From Sipunculus nudus (lineage: Eukaryota > Annelida > Sipuncula > Golfingiida > Sipunculidae): a stretch of DNA of 64,000 nt. Below, in pieces: positions 36,701 through 50,200 of the stretch; the first letter of the stretch is position 1, and each line of letters opens with the position of its first letter. Location: contig CM049306.1 of the NCBI GenBank assembly GCA_026874595.1, forward strand, positions 96,091,642-96,155,641. The letters run 5' to 3'. The position numbers and the translations under genes were made by a program. The notes under the pieces are model-generated. The model made no database searches. It was not told the DNA's origin and was given only the letters and a program-made list of their open reading frames with translations.

Positions 36701-36840
36701 ATATAACCCTGGTCCCTGGCCAATATTTTTTTACACAGATCTTTTTATGCTGCAATAAAAGAAACACTTTCTTCATCACACTGATTGTCTTCATGGAGTC
36801 TGCCTTCATCAGTGTAGTTAATTACTACTGCTCTACTCAC
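30765..36840. other. 6.1-kb intron, mostly unique AT-rich DNA
   Basis: Intron between the 37-codon and 24-codon exons. No long arrays. The stretch 32440-33100 is of higher complexity and less AT-rich (with a 123-residue plus-strand open frame that I do not consider a gene). A direct repeat of about 60 bp built on GTAACACACCAAATGATTGG is seen near 31605-31760 (three diverged copies with GTGTCACTGGATCTGAT). A run of about 14 T is at 36200-36213. Confidence 0.5.
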
Positions 36841-36951
36841 CCTTATTGCTTTCACTTTCTTTTGTAACATGTTTGCCAGATCACGAGTCATGTCGGCTAC
36901 GAGCTGCGTCCCGTTCACGCGTGTCACTGTCCCAGAGTATGTCACATATTC
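36841..36951 (-). CDS. CACNA2D3: alpha-2/delta exon (most upstream one identified), 37 codons
   Basis: A 111-nt exon, phase 0 at both ends. On the minus strand the acceptor is tttgcag|GAA and the donor is AGG|gtgagt, both near-consensus. The peptide starts EYVTYSGTVTR, has NGTQLV in the middle and ends LQKKVKAIR. It aligns without gaps, and with the same 37-residue length, to the vertebrate alpha-2/delta-3 segment EYEKDVAIEEIDGLQLV...KKSEAVRR. This is the helical start of the VWA_N region. NGT is a possible N-glycosylation sequon, as expected for an extracellular domain. The open frame continues past the donor into the intron, but the similarity stops exactly at the splice site. The preceding exon (with the family's tryptophan-containing segment) was not found. 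Confidence 0.9.
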
Positions 36952-39127
36952 CTGCAAATACACAAATGAGACATATAAGAGAGGCATATTGATTCATCCA
37001 TAAAATCTAACAATGAAATTATTTGTATCCAACTCTTGAAAGATTGAGAATCATTTAAAAAAAGTTAGTGTTCACACTAACATTTACTCTATATGTCAGA
37101 GGGCAACTATCATGTATTGCTTATCTTCTGTATACATGTCTGTCTGTTTTTCTGTTAACAGTGCAGCTGATATATATTAGGACTGAACCTATGGGCTGTA
37201 AGGTTATGAATATGACACAATCTGATGGGTATGGTAGACTTGATAGTACTCCAAACTTTTGACAGAAATAATTTGTTAATGCTGTTGCTGTGTACTCATA
37301 TAACTTAAAATGAAAGGGTTAAATTTTTATCTTCCCAAAATAGTTACTTTAAGCATCTAGAATCTGGAACATTTCTGTGAACAATGATGAATTAAACTAA
37401 TTAAAGGCATATACATGGACCACCAAGTTAAACAATTTACTGAAATCTAACAGATTGATCACAGCATACTGATTCATATGCCCATCTCTCTTTCCCTATT
37501 TTTTTCACATTCATATATCTATAAACAGTGTTTTGATCTAATTTAAAAATAATGATGTAGAAATAACTGATTATCTTGTTGTGTTCATGCAGTCTGTATC
37601 TATGGCAACCAGTATCATATCAGATATATTCTCTTGATATATCCTCTTTTCAATTATATGATGGTCAAATCTTGATTTATTTAAGTGTACATTCCACATG
37701 GCTACCATGGAGCCAACAATGACTGTGTCAGAGTTATAAAGTTTCATGCTTAAAGTGAAATTACAGCTGACTACAACTTTGACCTGATAACTATGATATT
37801 TAAATGATAGTTCAATATGAGTAGTTCTACTAGGATACAGCCGGGATGCTGAGCAGCAGACTATTGGTAGTTGTTCAGGATACTGGCAAAGCTAAAAACT
37901 GGCATGATGCCAATAATACACCAATCACCAAATTGATGTAATTATGAAAGCTTTGCTAAAACCTTGAAATATCAAACACACAGAACTATAGCTGGATACT
38001 GTAACAGGATGAGCTCAAGTTTCAGGCCCCTAAGTTCCCTTTAGATTATTATAATAATCTACATGATGAAAACTATGAATTCTGAGTCAAAACATAAACT
38101 GTTGCATGGGAATAAGAGTGTAATATTACCTGGTATTCAAGCAAAGAGCATTCACTGTTTAAGACACAAACCAACAGCAGTTGATTTGATTAAATATCAT
38201 ATTAACTATTTTAGAGGTTTACATATTAAATGACATTGGCATATATAGTCCTAAAAAATTACATCACACTGGTAAAAGAGAAAATAAAAACTGCAAAATG
38301 AACACTAGTCAGTTCTGTTATTTAAATGACATCCTCATCATCAAAGTATTCATATATTTTATTTTCCAGGAAATCCTACTGCTTAAATAAATCTACACCA
38401 TTAAATTGGTAATTCACGTTAATCAGAGCTTCAACTGACTTGATGTGGTTCCCGAGTGAAGATTGAATTTCAAGTAACTTATAAATCAAAAGCTTGGTGA
38501 ATTTACAATAATTACACATGCTCCATATCACTAAGTGCCAGTTTCCATGGTGATCAATTTGTCAGTTACCTTATCCAAATTTTAATGCTATCAGTTTCCA
38601 TGCTGTGTGTTGTTTGTACATTTCAGGCAGAAAGTTTCCATGGAGACCACCCTGGCCTAACTGGCTAAAACCCTGATGAGACATGATTTTTAGCACAAAA
38701 AGGGTCTTTCTCTAACTGCCATTTCCAGCAATATATTCTAAATAAACTCAAAACTCACAAAAAAAACATAAGATTAAAAGGTCCCCTAACTTCAGTACTC
38801 CAAAACAAATACATCCATCCAGTTAGGAAGAAACTGTTTATGAATCATATGTTAAAATCCCCAAAACAGAAGTCATTCATCAAGTAATTAAAGACTCTGA
38901 ACATAAACATATCTACATAACTCCTAGTATAAATTGCCAAATTTTGGTTAAAATCTGAGGAATAACAAAGATTGCCAATCCACTGAAGACACCACTATAT
39001 GGCTAAACACAACATACCGGGTACCAGGAACCTTCTGCAAACAAAATAAGGCCTACAATTTATAATTACCGTGGTGTTGAGTGCCACTCTGATTCTATAT
39101 ATTTATATACCATAATAATAGAAGTTC
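36952..39127. other. Upstream intron, no exon recognised
   Basis: AT-rich unique sequence upstream of the first visible alpha-2/delta exon. I looked on the minus strand for the preceding exon (a Trp-containing segment like VKLWASAFGGEI) and did not find it. Confidence 0.45.
38634..38648. promoter_or_regulatory. RFX X-box-like motif
   Basis: GTTTCCATGGAGACC resembles the near-palindromic X-box RYYNYY-N1-3-RRNRAC. A weaker relative, GTTTCCATGGTGAT, lies 93 bp to the left at 38541. Motif match only. Confidence 0.3.
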
Positions 39128-39300
39128 TAAATGGGGGAGGACATAGCCCTGTGGTTAAAGCAATGAACTTCAGAACTGAAGGTCCTGGTTTGAACCCAGC
39201 TGGCACCCAGCCAGAACCTCGGAGATTCTGTCTTAAATTCTGGTTTACAATGGTTCCTAGCACTGTGCATATAAAACCCAAAATCCAGAGGGCGTTAAAC
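39128..39300 (+). mobile_element. tRNA-derived SINE fragment
   Basis: TAGCCCTGTGG (39144-39154) fits a Pol III A box and GGTTTGAACCC (39187-39197) a B box, spaced as in tRNA-derived SINEs. The sequence GGTTCCTAGCACTGTGCATA + TAAAACCC after the head is typical of a SINE body. No target-site duplication could be found, so the ends are approximate. Confidence 0.65.
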
Positions 39301-42300
39301 TAAAACATCCTTCTTATTATCTTACAGGGCTCGACATTAACTTTTGAAAGAATTTGCCTAGCAAGGCAAGTGACAACTAGCTTTTACTTGACCTACATGA
39401 AATTTTACTTCTCCCACAAAAATCAGTTAAAATGGCCACAACTGCAAGAAAATGTGATCCACATGATTATTTTGTTAATTGTATTCTCTATGGCATTTGC
39501 ATAAATTAAAAAATGCATGTAATTAAAGCTAGAGGTATTAAAATATATGATTTTGCTTCTCCTGAAAAAGAAAGTAGCCAACTTAAGATTTTGTAAAGTT
39601 TTTGTAAAGTTTCTGTTACACCCACTTGCCCAATCAGGCAAGTAGGAACCCACTGTTGGTTGTCCTGCCACCACTTTTATTTGTCCTGGGCAAGTGGTTA
39701 ACTGTTAATACAGAGCCCTGTTTTATGGTAACCTTTACCCTTAAATAGACACTAACCATGAACCAACAGGCCATGGACCTATCCCCATAAAAATAGTTCA
39801 ATATCAAGTTAATACAGGAATAATTATGACTTCCACCAGACAGACACCCTTTGCACATAGTGAAATTGTGCTATCCCAGCTATCTAGAATATTTGAACAG
39901 AATAGTTTAAATTATTGTTTTCCACAATTTTTTATTAACATATATAAATTTGGCAAGCTGGTCCTTTATTCACACTAGAGACTTTCTTCAAACATGTACA
40001 CCAATGGAAAAAGTCCTATTTCAGTAATTTCTCTAACCTTAAAATAAATATTACCCTAATTAGATTTGTCATTTGACACCTATATAACTGGTATTTACAG
40101 AATTTCAAACAAGCAACACACTAAATTAATATGAAGATGGATTCTCAAAGCAAAACAGCTACTTATTCAGGAAAATTAATGAGACTAATGTTTCCAGAGT
40201 ACCACCATGACATAGGGCTATTACAATCCCGCTAAAGAGAACTAACACTGACTGAAAACCATTTCAACTTGACTCAGATGGGACAAATTTGAAGAGACAT
40301 TAAGCGAAATTGCTGGTCATGAAATTTCCCCGGAACATAACACTGAATACGTCAGATAATATGACTGGACAGCACTTAGTGACCCCATGGCCTGACGTGG
40401 CACAGCCGAATGACTGGTGTCATCAAGTTTTGTTAGTCACACTAGCAGCTAGGGCACTGTCGTTTCCAGTGCCTGGTCAAATTAAATGTCAGTATAGATG
40501 ATCCACTTGCGTGCCCATAAACACCAACAAAAATCAATGTGGAGTGGCCAGCAGCAAATGAACAGTAATGAAACTAGCTGAGACTGGAGACACCCTGTAC
40601 CATGCAGGGAACTGTTTTATCTCGTTACTATCTCTATCTATTAATACAGGGGAGAGGGACTGACCAACAGACAAACCATAGACATTGACCACTTTGGTAG
40701 TACATGTACTCCCTCTCCTCTTATCCTAAGGAGACTCATACTGTGATTGCATGGCTACAAATTTGTCAGCTTAATTTTTTACGATTTCCTTTTTTTCTTT
40801 GTTTGCGATCTATACCTTACATTAACTTTTTTGACTTATCTATTATCTATTTAAGATAAGTGCACATTCTTACCAGTTTGAGGAGGACAGAATCGAATAT
40901 CAAATGATTAGAAGTCCTTCATTATTGGCTGGTAATTGTTTACGATGTACGTTTTACAGGTAACATAAAATATATGCTATTATTTTTTTATAAATCATTT
41001 GCCTTTCAAAGCATTTTGGTGCAGCCATGAATTAAGTTCATGATATCCCAATGAGGCACTAGAAAAATTGGTGTCTTATTTGTGGAGGTTTTATTTTCAT
41101 GATAATTTCTGTTTAATGAAAACTGCAAATTTTAAACCCTCAAAAATGGAAATCCGATGAAAGAAAATGGGAGTAAAATTTGAAAATGTTGAGTTGTTCA
41201 CAATCAAATTCAGTCAAGAAATAAAGGAGGACCATATTTTGTGATTCTGAAGAAATATGCATAAACTGACATAATTAATGAAATTCAAAACCCAGGTAGA
41301 AAACCTGAAAGCCACACCTAGACTTATCAGGTGAAATAAGCAAGAATAAAAAATCAGTCAAGAAATGAGGGATATGAACCATTTTGAATGGAGGAGTAAT
41401 AGACTGATGGACAGTCTTTCCCCCGAATTAAAATACTCTATATCTATAATCTCTAAATCTATAATCTCTAAATCTAAATAGTCTGCAATGACATATTAAT
41501 TAATGAAGCAAATATTGAAGAACATATTACCTTTGAGAAACAAATTTTGTGAACTGGCATGGACAAATCTTTCGCAGGCATGCTATTTTCACAAGTAACA
41601 TTTGGAGTTTTTTTTCTTAAACTGCAATTTTAAAGAAAATTATTATATCATCAACAAGAGCCAACATTGAAAACAGTTAAATGGTTTAGCTGGCTGAAGA
41701 AGGCTGACCCAGGCCTGAAACACCTACATCCTAGACCCGTTCATGTCATTTTTTTTGTGTTTCAAATTGAGGAGCAAAATGTAAATATTTTTAAATGGCT
41801 GTTTTTATTTCAATTATCAAGGTGACACAACTATTCAAAATGATGTGTTGTTCACTGCACTTTACTGATAGTTTTTATGATCTTTCTAGTCCCCTTTTAT
41901 TGCATAACCATCCATATTCTATGTAGAATCAAATGCAATTTAGGCAAGCATGTAATTTTCATAAATCAAGAACCTTCACAAAATTCATGAAAACTGCATG
42001 CTCCTGAAAATTTCAATTTTTTAAAGTGAGAGGGTTAATAATGTGTATATTAAATATCTCAATGCCTACTTGAATAATTATATTGTGCATCTGAATGACT
42101 GTGAGGTGTAACCCTGAAGATATATAGGAATCTGAGTACCTGCGCCAGAGTGTGATCATGTGTGGAGATGGTACCACACTTTCCATCAAGTCCACACTGA
42201 ACACATGGCCTATTTTTCTTCTGTGCTGTTGATACCACAGTTCCATCCAGCCTTCAGCCCACCAGGGACAGCACAGCCCAGCAAGACTCTCAAATGGAAA

Positions 42301-43675
42301 TCTAATTTCATCATAAGGAGAGACCTGCTCCAGCCACGAGGCTGCGCTAATAGCATAAAGCAACTTTCCTCAGGACCATCACTGGAGGTGTCCTTCAAAA
42401 ACCACATCTAACAGAAGAACGTTCGGGTCCTCCAATAAGGTCCTGAGGCTTTAAAAGCTTTACTTTGTCCAAATGGTCACTGACGGTGTGGTCTGGTCAG
42501 CTAATGGTCAGCAGATACCACAACGGTTCAGCCTCACCATCTGCAAAAACTGACCCTGACACCTGGGTAATGACATTGTCTCATAGTTCCAGCACATCCA
42601 GACAAAATGTCAGGAGGGGTCATCTCAACTGACCATGGAGAATTCATGTCAAGTTATTCTGATATGCAAGTTCCCATGATCCCACTCAAGTCACATTTAT
42701 GTTGAACCATCAAATACCTTTAGGTCAAGAGGTTTCTAATTCCTGGCCAAATATAAATTGACATAAGAATGCTTGACTCAAATTCAAATGAAATGCCATA
42801 TAGAGACACTGACCATTTGTACTGAAGGAAAATGAATGTTCTTAAATATATGCTTAAGCTGTAATCAATTTTTGTTTGTTTTTATATGATTTTATATGAA
42901 AGAAGTGCAGAATTACAGTTATATAAGTATCAAAGGGATTGAGTGTAACCCTCAGAACTTCAGATTTGCCCGTTCCCTTCATATTCAATAAGTTATATAT
43001 GCAAACTTTCTGTGCCTGTATTATGGCAAATGGAAAGAATAAGAATTTTCAAATAATAACATGTAATTTTTCAAACAAATTTCATAACATTTAATACTAA
43101 GCTTTCTGTGGTCAACTGAGTCAAACTTTACAACAAGAATTATCCCATTATTGTAAAATCTATTTGCATTTTCCAATACCTTAACCTTATTAAGCAGAGG
43201 TGTAAATGTATATGACACAAGAAGAAATGGATCTTTGATAGTCTAATTAGAAATGTGATGTAGCTAAGGACCTTGCAAGACAAGTCATGGAGAAAAGAAA
43301 ACCAAAATTTAAAGACCACATGAAAAGAACCATTAGAATTCCTCTAAACATCAGAGGCCATGAAAGTCAAATTGTAGTTACACAATAATCCTAGTTATAT
43401 CACATGGAAGACAAAATAAAACTTTTTTTTAGGAAAAGTTACAAAATTGGCAAATGTACCATCAGTCATGAAGCAGCTTATGGGAATCTTCCAGCAGACA
43501 ATGGGTAAATCGGAAACTTACAAATGATGCCATGTCATGAAAGATTGATGATAAAGTGAAGCTTTGGCCGGCACGGGGGATGTTCTCAGACAGTTTGACC
43601 AGACGGCTCAGAACCAGACCTCAGAATGCACATGGTTACATCCTCAAAGACAGATGGCCTGTTATTGTAATTAAT

Positions 43676-43691
43676 GGTTACCATGGGTGAC
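43676..43691. promoter_or_regulatory. RFX X-box-like motif
   Basis: GGTTACCATGGGTGAC, directly next to a homeodomain-type TAATTAATGG, within a less AT-rich segment. Motif match only. Confidence 0.3.
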
Positions 43692-44265
43692 AAGATGATG
43701 ACAACCCTATCATAGTTGCAAGATGATGATCATGATGGTGATGATTAAGGTGGAAACAGAAGCAATACCCATGTTAATAGTTTAATGATGGGGACTGGGA
43801 CCATGCAAAAGTGATGATGAAAATTATAATGAGTATGACTATGATGTGATTACAATGATGACTAATGTCACACTGAAAATGATGAGGACAAAGTTGATTA
43901 AAACTTAAACTAAAATCAATCAAAACTAAATCAATCTCATCCTTGTTCAGAATGTTGAGCCTATTTTAAGTATTGCTTCTTTTTTACTCATTCTGAGCGA
44001 TTATTGCAAAGTTCATTCATCTGTAAATCCCTGGATCTTGTAGGTTTAATCACCGCAAGCAAGTGCCACTCATGATTTGCTTCAGTTTTCATGTTATTTC
44101 TCATCCATACTATCTGGCAGCATTTGAGATGCCAAAGTAAGCTTACACAATACTTGGCACTGAAAAAAGTATCCCTGCATGGCTTTCAAGAAAGTGGACG
44201 AAGTGCATTTGTGAATAAAAAAGGATATAATCCTGATCCCAACAGAATAAGAAATAAGAGAAATT

Positions 44266-44279
44266 GTTGCCATGGTTAC
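44266..44279. promoter_or_regulatory. RFX X-box-like motif (good match)
   Basis: GTTGCCATGGTTAC is close to the ideal X-box GTTGCCATGGCAAC (one or two differences in the second half). Motif match only. Confidence 0.4.
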
Positions 44280-47200
44280 CGTCGTCAGACCATCGGGTAG
44301 AGAATATGGATATAAAGTCTTTTATCTGCGCTGGTATCTGCCTGGGACAACAGCAGATCTGTCTCCCCGAGGTTACCCTCTAGAGGTTACGGCTGTGATG
44401 GGGACCCATACAAAATCTGAATGAAGTCCAAGGGACCAGGGATACCCCCCAGGACGTTTATCTTGTACCCGTCTACACCTCTGGGTGGACGCGAGTACCC
44501 CTGTGACCAGGATTTACATGCGTCTTAGCGTATGATTCATGATAAGGCTCTGAGGTCTCCATTCATTCTGTGGTCAAACCCAAACTCAGAAATATTTCGT
44601 TTTCAGGAAATAGGCTAGTGATGAAAAATATATCCCATATACATATATTTTATCCCCAAAATAGGTCATGTCATGTTAACATCTATTACATTTTCTGAAT
44701 CACCCCTTCATATGTTATTTATCTAAAGCTTACTCAATAAGCATTTTTAAAAGAATTAAAGTACATGTCCTTTACTGTAATACATGAAATATCCAAAAAT
44801 ATATCACAAATGTGATATTTAGAATGCTTTCATTTCACTGGAGTTCAGTTATCTAAATAATTTATCACTTTATAATGTGAAAAATATATAATTTTTTTAT
44901 ACTATGAAAATATTTGATGAGCAAAATTTCTTTTGCCATTAACAATTCTTGTAAAATCATATGAATACACAGGAAAAAAGTCAAATAAAAATTTGCAAAT
45001 ACAAATACATAGAAAACTGTAAGTTTTATTTTGTGATACACATGATAGAAAGCCTACTTGGGATCCATGTCTATGAAATCTAATGCAAATTATTATCCAT
45101 TGTTTTATATGGGATTGGCCTCAGCAAATGTGAAAGGGCTGAGAATCCCTAGCATATAATATCAGGAAATATTAAATTATGGACTGATTTAATGACAAAC
45201 AAGAGAGAGTCAACTCATCATGAATGACTTTCTTTCAGAATCAGAAATCTCCCAGTGTCTCGAAAATTAATATCTTTAAGCATCACATTTGTCAAGATGG
45301 AGAAACCACACAAAACCTTGGAAAATCTTTCTTAGATAACTTCTCTAAGAAAAATGATATTAAATGAAAGCTGGCAGTTATTAACTGGTAACAGAATTTA
45401 TGCTTCGCAGGAGACAATTGACAATATCAGCTGAAAGCACAGAATCAAACACATGAAATCAACATCAAAGACACAGCTACAAGGCAATATATCCAGTGGT
45501 AAGCAAGATGTATTCTCCATCAAAACAATTAAATAATTGACAAGTCTGGTGCACATGTTGATGGTCGCCATAGTCTCAAGGACCCTGAGCTGTGGATGAA
45601 TTCCCTTCAGGTGTGGCTGTTTTATCAGGCCTACAATCAACTTCCATCCTTCAGCTGCAGCATCCTGGATTTCTGATTACTGCAGCAGGCCAGCCTTGCT
45701 TGCTGGACAGCCCATGTAAATCATTTTCCTTGCATCATGCTGCTTTTTGCAGCCTGCAACTAGACCCGATGTGACTTGAATGCAAGGGGCTCTAGCTTTC
45801 AACACCAGATCAAATCAATACATGTACCACTCATACTTTTAAAGGTATGTATCACACGACACTGGATTAATCTCATTGGTGAACCGGTCATGCCTAATCT
45901 GTTGTTTTTCTTGTATTTTCATTTTTTTACAGTATTCAATCCATCCTGCTTTTGTATCATAAATTCTCCAGAAATGTATATGAATGATTGTAACATTCTA
46001 TTTTCCAATATCTGTTTATGACACAATAACAATATATTCAGAATTAATTGTTCCAACAAGAGCCCCACAGCAAGCTTTGTTTTTTATCCATCAAAGAAAT
46101 TGGCAATAGTATGTTTTGACAAAAGCTACCAGGAACTTGAATAATTCATTGAACAAACAACTGTGATTCATACTTCATACCCAGACCAGCTGCCTTTTGT
46201 GACAAGGAAATATGCTAAAAGCCTACATTTGACATTTCTGACAGAGCTTAAAGCTAAGCCCACCATGTTGTACTGTGGGAAACTAAAACAAGGAATGGCA
46301 GACGATTCTAACCACCACCTGGGCTGACTGGAGGAAGCACTCGGGCCTTGAATGATGTCACACGGAGAAGACCTAGTTTAATAAGCCTAGTGATCTTTTT
46401 CTGAGCTTTATTAGGTCATAACCAAATCACTGCACCATTAAACATAGCAATTATCCTGGACCTGATTTTCTTCATCCGGCTCTCTCGCGTAACAACCAAT
46501 TGCTTCCACCAGTCTTACCGTGTCTATCTCGGGTCATAAATGGCCACCAACGATGCCCTGGTTGCACCGTCTCCCAGAACGATACCGATTTGCCTGAGGC
46601 TGTAAGAGGGTGACCTGCCAACTACTGGACTACACCAGTAGCTCTAAATAAGTAATTTCACCAATTGCACATCATAATGGCCAATGAGGGTCACAGCTTA
46701 TTATTGGCTGCTGGCATCCCTTTCTAATTATCACTTTTAAAAGAAAACCCTCTCTTATGAAACTGTTCACAATGATATAAAGCATCCTGTATAGATTTGC
46801 AATGTTTTGCACAAAATTCCTCAGCTTGAAATTATTTGTTACCATGTCACAGGACAAAGAGAACAAAAATATCTGCTCTTTGACTTGTAGGTAAAAAAAA
46901 GATGTAAATACATGAAAAAATTTTGTCTGTCAGAGCTGGTAGTCTGATTATATTTTGCCAGGATTTCATTTAACATCTATAGCTCCTGTAACTATAGTCA
47001 ATACCAGCAGATCAAGTTGTTTGTTGACAAATATTAAGAACTTAAAATACAATAAATATCATTCATATAGCTTCAGGTCTATCAGCAATGAATACCAGAT
47101 TCTACTATAGATTTTAACAGATATTTTGTATTGAGCTGATCTTACACTGATTATTTATAAATCCAAACATGCGCATCTATGACTTTATAAAGAAAATCAT

Positions 47201-50200
47201 CAAGCCATTGATTTTGACAATTACAATGTTAAATCAAATATAATGCAGTTCACAAATATATTCCATGAATTGTTAAAATCACAGAAAGACGGCATAAAAA
47301 TATGGTTAAACTCAGCCCAGAAAGTAGATCAATATGATATCCTAAACAGAGCTATGAAAGCAGATAGACATGATGAGATATATGATCCACAAAATTATAG
47401 TGATATGGAAGCATGTATTACAACTCACATATAAAATGTGAAACAACAAAAACTTTAAAGAAATTAAATTCATGCAATTTAATGACATCAGATTAAATGT
47501 ACACATATACTAAAACTTAATGTAATAACATATCTATGACATCTCAATGGCATTTATAAGTCAGCTAAAAAAAGAATGTCCTTGAGAATTCAGAATGATC
47601 ATTTTATTCTTGAGCACTTTAAACTAAGATGAGTGAGACAGTAAGCTATTTTGACATTCGAGTAAAGAAAGGTCCAGACAAAAAGGCAATAGATGAAATG
47701 TCACACAAGCTATAAAATACCAAGCAAACTATTAATTTCCTAACAATATGTCACAGGGTAACTTATTAAACTTTATAGCAGCAGAAATATCAAGATTTAT
47801 TTGTTAAATTTTATGTCCAGCAACTGTTTACATATCTCTTTTTATCTCTTTATGATCAGCGTTTATTGATATATATCTCTGTATGTACATACACAGGCAT
47901 TTTGACATAATTTTTTTTAATAAAAAATTCTGCATTATCATGTATATAGCTGTATGTAAAGGTGAATGCAACTTACTTTCAGGAATTTCTAGTGATCTTA
48001 ATGTAACTTAAAACAAGACTGTTTTAACACTTTAAATATAAAATTGCATTAAAACATTCTATAGATACTGTGGTTGCATTGAGGGTTTCAAATTCATGAT
48101 ATTTGTGGAAGCAGAAATATGGCGAAAAATAAAATTTGTAAATATGAGATCCCATTGTCGAAAGCAAATTGAAAGGTTAAAGATTGATATTATGAATAAC
48201 ATAAGATCTTGTATTTTAAAAAAATATTGCTATTAGAAACTTTTTGAGATCTTTCAAATTATCTGTCATAAATGAACAACAATTTCTGTTCGACTGTTCC
48301 CTTGCAATTGTTAAGATTTTTTGCACAAATTATAAGATATAACTTATTCATATAATAATTGTTATATTTGGAAGGTCATTTGCATTGTGAGATCATGAAA
48401 ATGGAACCTTGAAAAACACTGAAAAACTGAAAATCGAGAAATTTTAACCCCGTGAATATGAAGCCAACCAGAGGGCATTTTTCATTTCACACTCAATGCA
48501 AGAGTTATTATCTCACAACCTACCTAACATCACTGAACAGACATTATTAAGCATTCCTGCCAAACTTCCTGCTTATCAACTCATACACCAGCACAATCCA
48601 TCCCTGTCTCATATAAACCTGTCCACAACAATATTGAGAAATTAAGAAATCGGCTTTTTCTCCTTCCACACAGGCAATCCAATTTATGGCCTAATATGCT
48701 GCTATTGTATTTTCCTCTGCGGCTCAAATTATAACTCCATATTGTTGAGTGCTGCTAGAAATGATGAGAATGTAACTGTGTCAAGTACCAATTTTGTCAC
48801 CGCACTGGCCTCCACATGGAAGCCGCAGATGGATGGTAATGGTCATTAATATGATTTGGAAGTGCGGCGATCTAAATCTGTTGTCTTTTTAGATCCTCCT
48901 CATAAATGTGGATCTAGGACCGCATAAACTCAATCAAATCTACCAATCCATTATCTTATCACTGCTGTGTAATTAATGTAAATCACAAATCCAGTACACG
49001 GTTGTTATCTGGGAAAATGTGTAAAATTTACACTTATTAAATTGAGATGGTCTTGAGGTTTTAGAGGAGCAAAATTTCAACTGCAATTTTAACTACTTCC
49101 CTTGTGTTTATAATTTAGGACACTTTACCTATCAAGCTATGCTCTGAACACAGCGTGTGACCTCCCGGGACCTTCCAGACACACACTGTGAGAACTGAAA
49201 GGATTCTACAGGTTTGACCACCAGGGGCTTTACGGGAAACCAAGAGCTCCGTAAACCTGATTGGCTCTGTGTGTAAACAAAGATGGCTGCACCCATGCAG
49301 AGCTCGTTGTGCAGCACTGCAAGAGAAGAAATTTGCAAACAGTGGGGGATAACTGACCTCAGGCCACACCAGCAGTTAGTATAGAGACTGTCCTGAAAGG
49401 TGAAGATTGCAATAGGGGGGAGGTTGGAAAAAGTCAAGTTCAAATTTTAGATACCTGTAACATGACTGGTTAAATATTATGCAAGAGGTAATTCCAAAGA
49501 GACAGCACCGTGGTTTCGTGTGACATTTACAGCAGAGCGATTAGATTTGCATAGCGTAACCGCTGCTCATGGAGTGTCCTTATCAAGCATACTTTGCAAT
49601 TTTTTTAACACTCAAATAATACATTAAATTTTTATTGTAAACTCAACTCAGCTTGGCAAATTTATAAGTGTATATCATACATTATTATGAAAAAATATTT
49701 TCTTGTGACATCTTGCATAAATCTTTGTTACACAGGTAAGTATGAACAGCACTGAATGTAAATATTCATGAGTGTATTTATAAGATAAAATGAAAGTTTA
49801 AATGATTTATAAAACTTTTCATAATATTTTATTTAACTGCATATATCACGCACTTATTCAACAAGGCTAAAAGAATACATTAAATGACTTAATGAGAAAC
49901 TTTAAAGTAATCAGATTATATTTACAAATCACACTGTATAAAGCCTAGGAATTGATAATATTGCAAGTTACATTTAGGCAGCACTAGGTAATATATAGTT
50001 GGGATCAGAGTATGTATATTAAAATCTACAGCTAGTATCTGTTTATTTCAATTATAAACTATGGTGTAATTGATTTAAGACTGTGTATATTAATCTACAG
50101 CTGATAGCAGCTACAAGCTGAACTGCTCAATTTTACACCTCCCTGAGATCATGGATACTGGTATCTGTGATATATGATTGAAGTTCATAATATCTCCTCC

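Larger units (their letters stand above)
5165..36951 (-). other. CACNA2D3: Calcium channel alpha-2/delta subunit gene, partial (four internal coding exons)
   Basis: Span from the first to the last exon that I can identify. Alpha-2/delta proteins are extracellular, membrane-anchored auxiliary subunits of CaV1/CaV2 channels that promote surface trafficking and current density. The four exons give about 146 continuous residues covering the VWA_N region just before the VWA domain. All junctions are GT-AG on the minus strand and phases agree (0, 0, 1). The class call rests on motifs resembling vertebrate alpha-2/delta-3 and -4 ([27 protein letters not shown]) more than -1 and -2. An invertebrate gene may predate the 3/4 split, so the symbol is the nearest name rather than strict orthology. 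The signal peptide, first exons, MIDAS motif, Cache domains and C-terminal anchor are outside the window or unrecognised. Intron sizes are 6,076, 10,661 and 14,611 bp. Confidence 0.9.

Noticed and set aside
41533-41650. Possible minus-strand exon with acceptor ATTGCAG and donor AAAG|GTAATA
   Set aside because: One frame is open (contains MPAKDLSMPVHK) but the peptide does not resemble the missing alpha-2/delta segment and no other support exists.
47243-47434. Plus-strand frame with a hydrophilic peptide (KIWLNSAQKVDQYDILNRAM)
   Set aside because: The composition is protein-like and the frame is open for about 80 codons, but I recognise no family and see no clear promoter, partner exon or conservation. 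Left unannotated.
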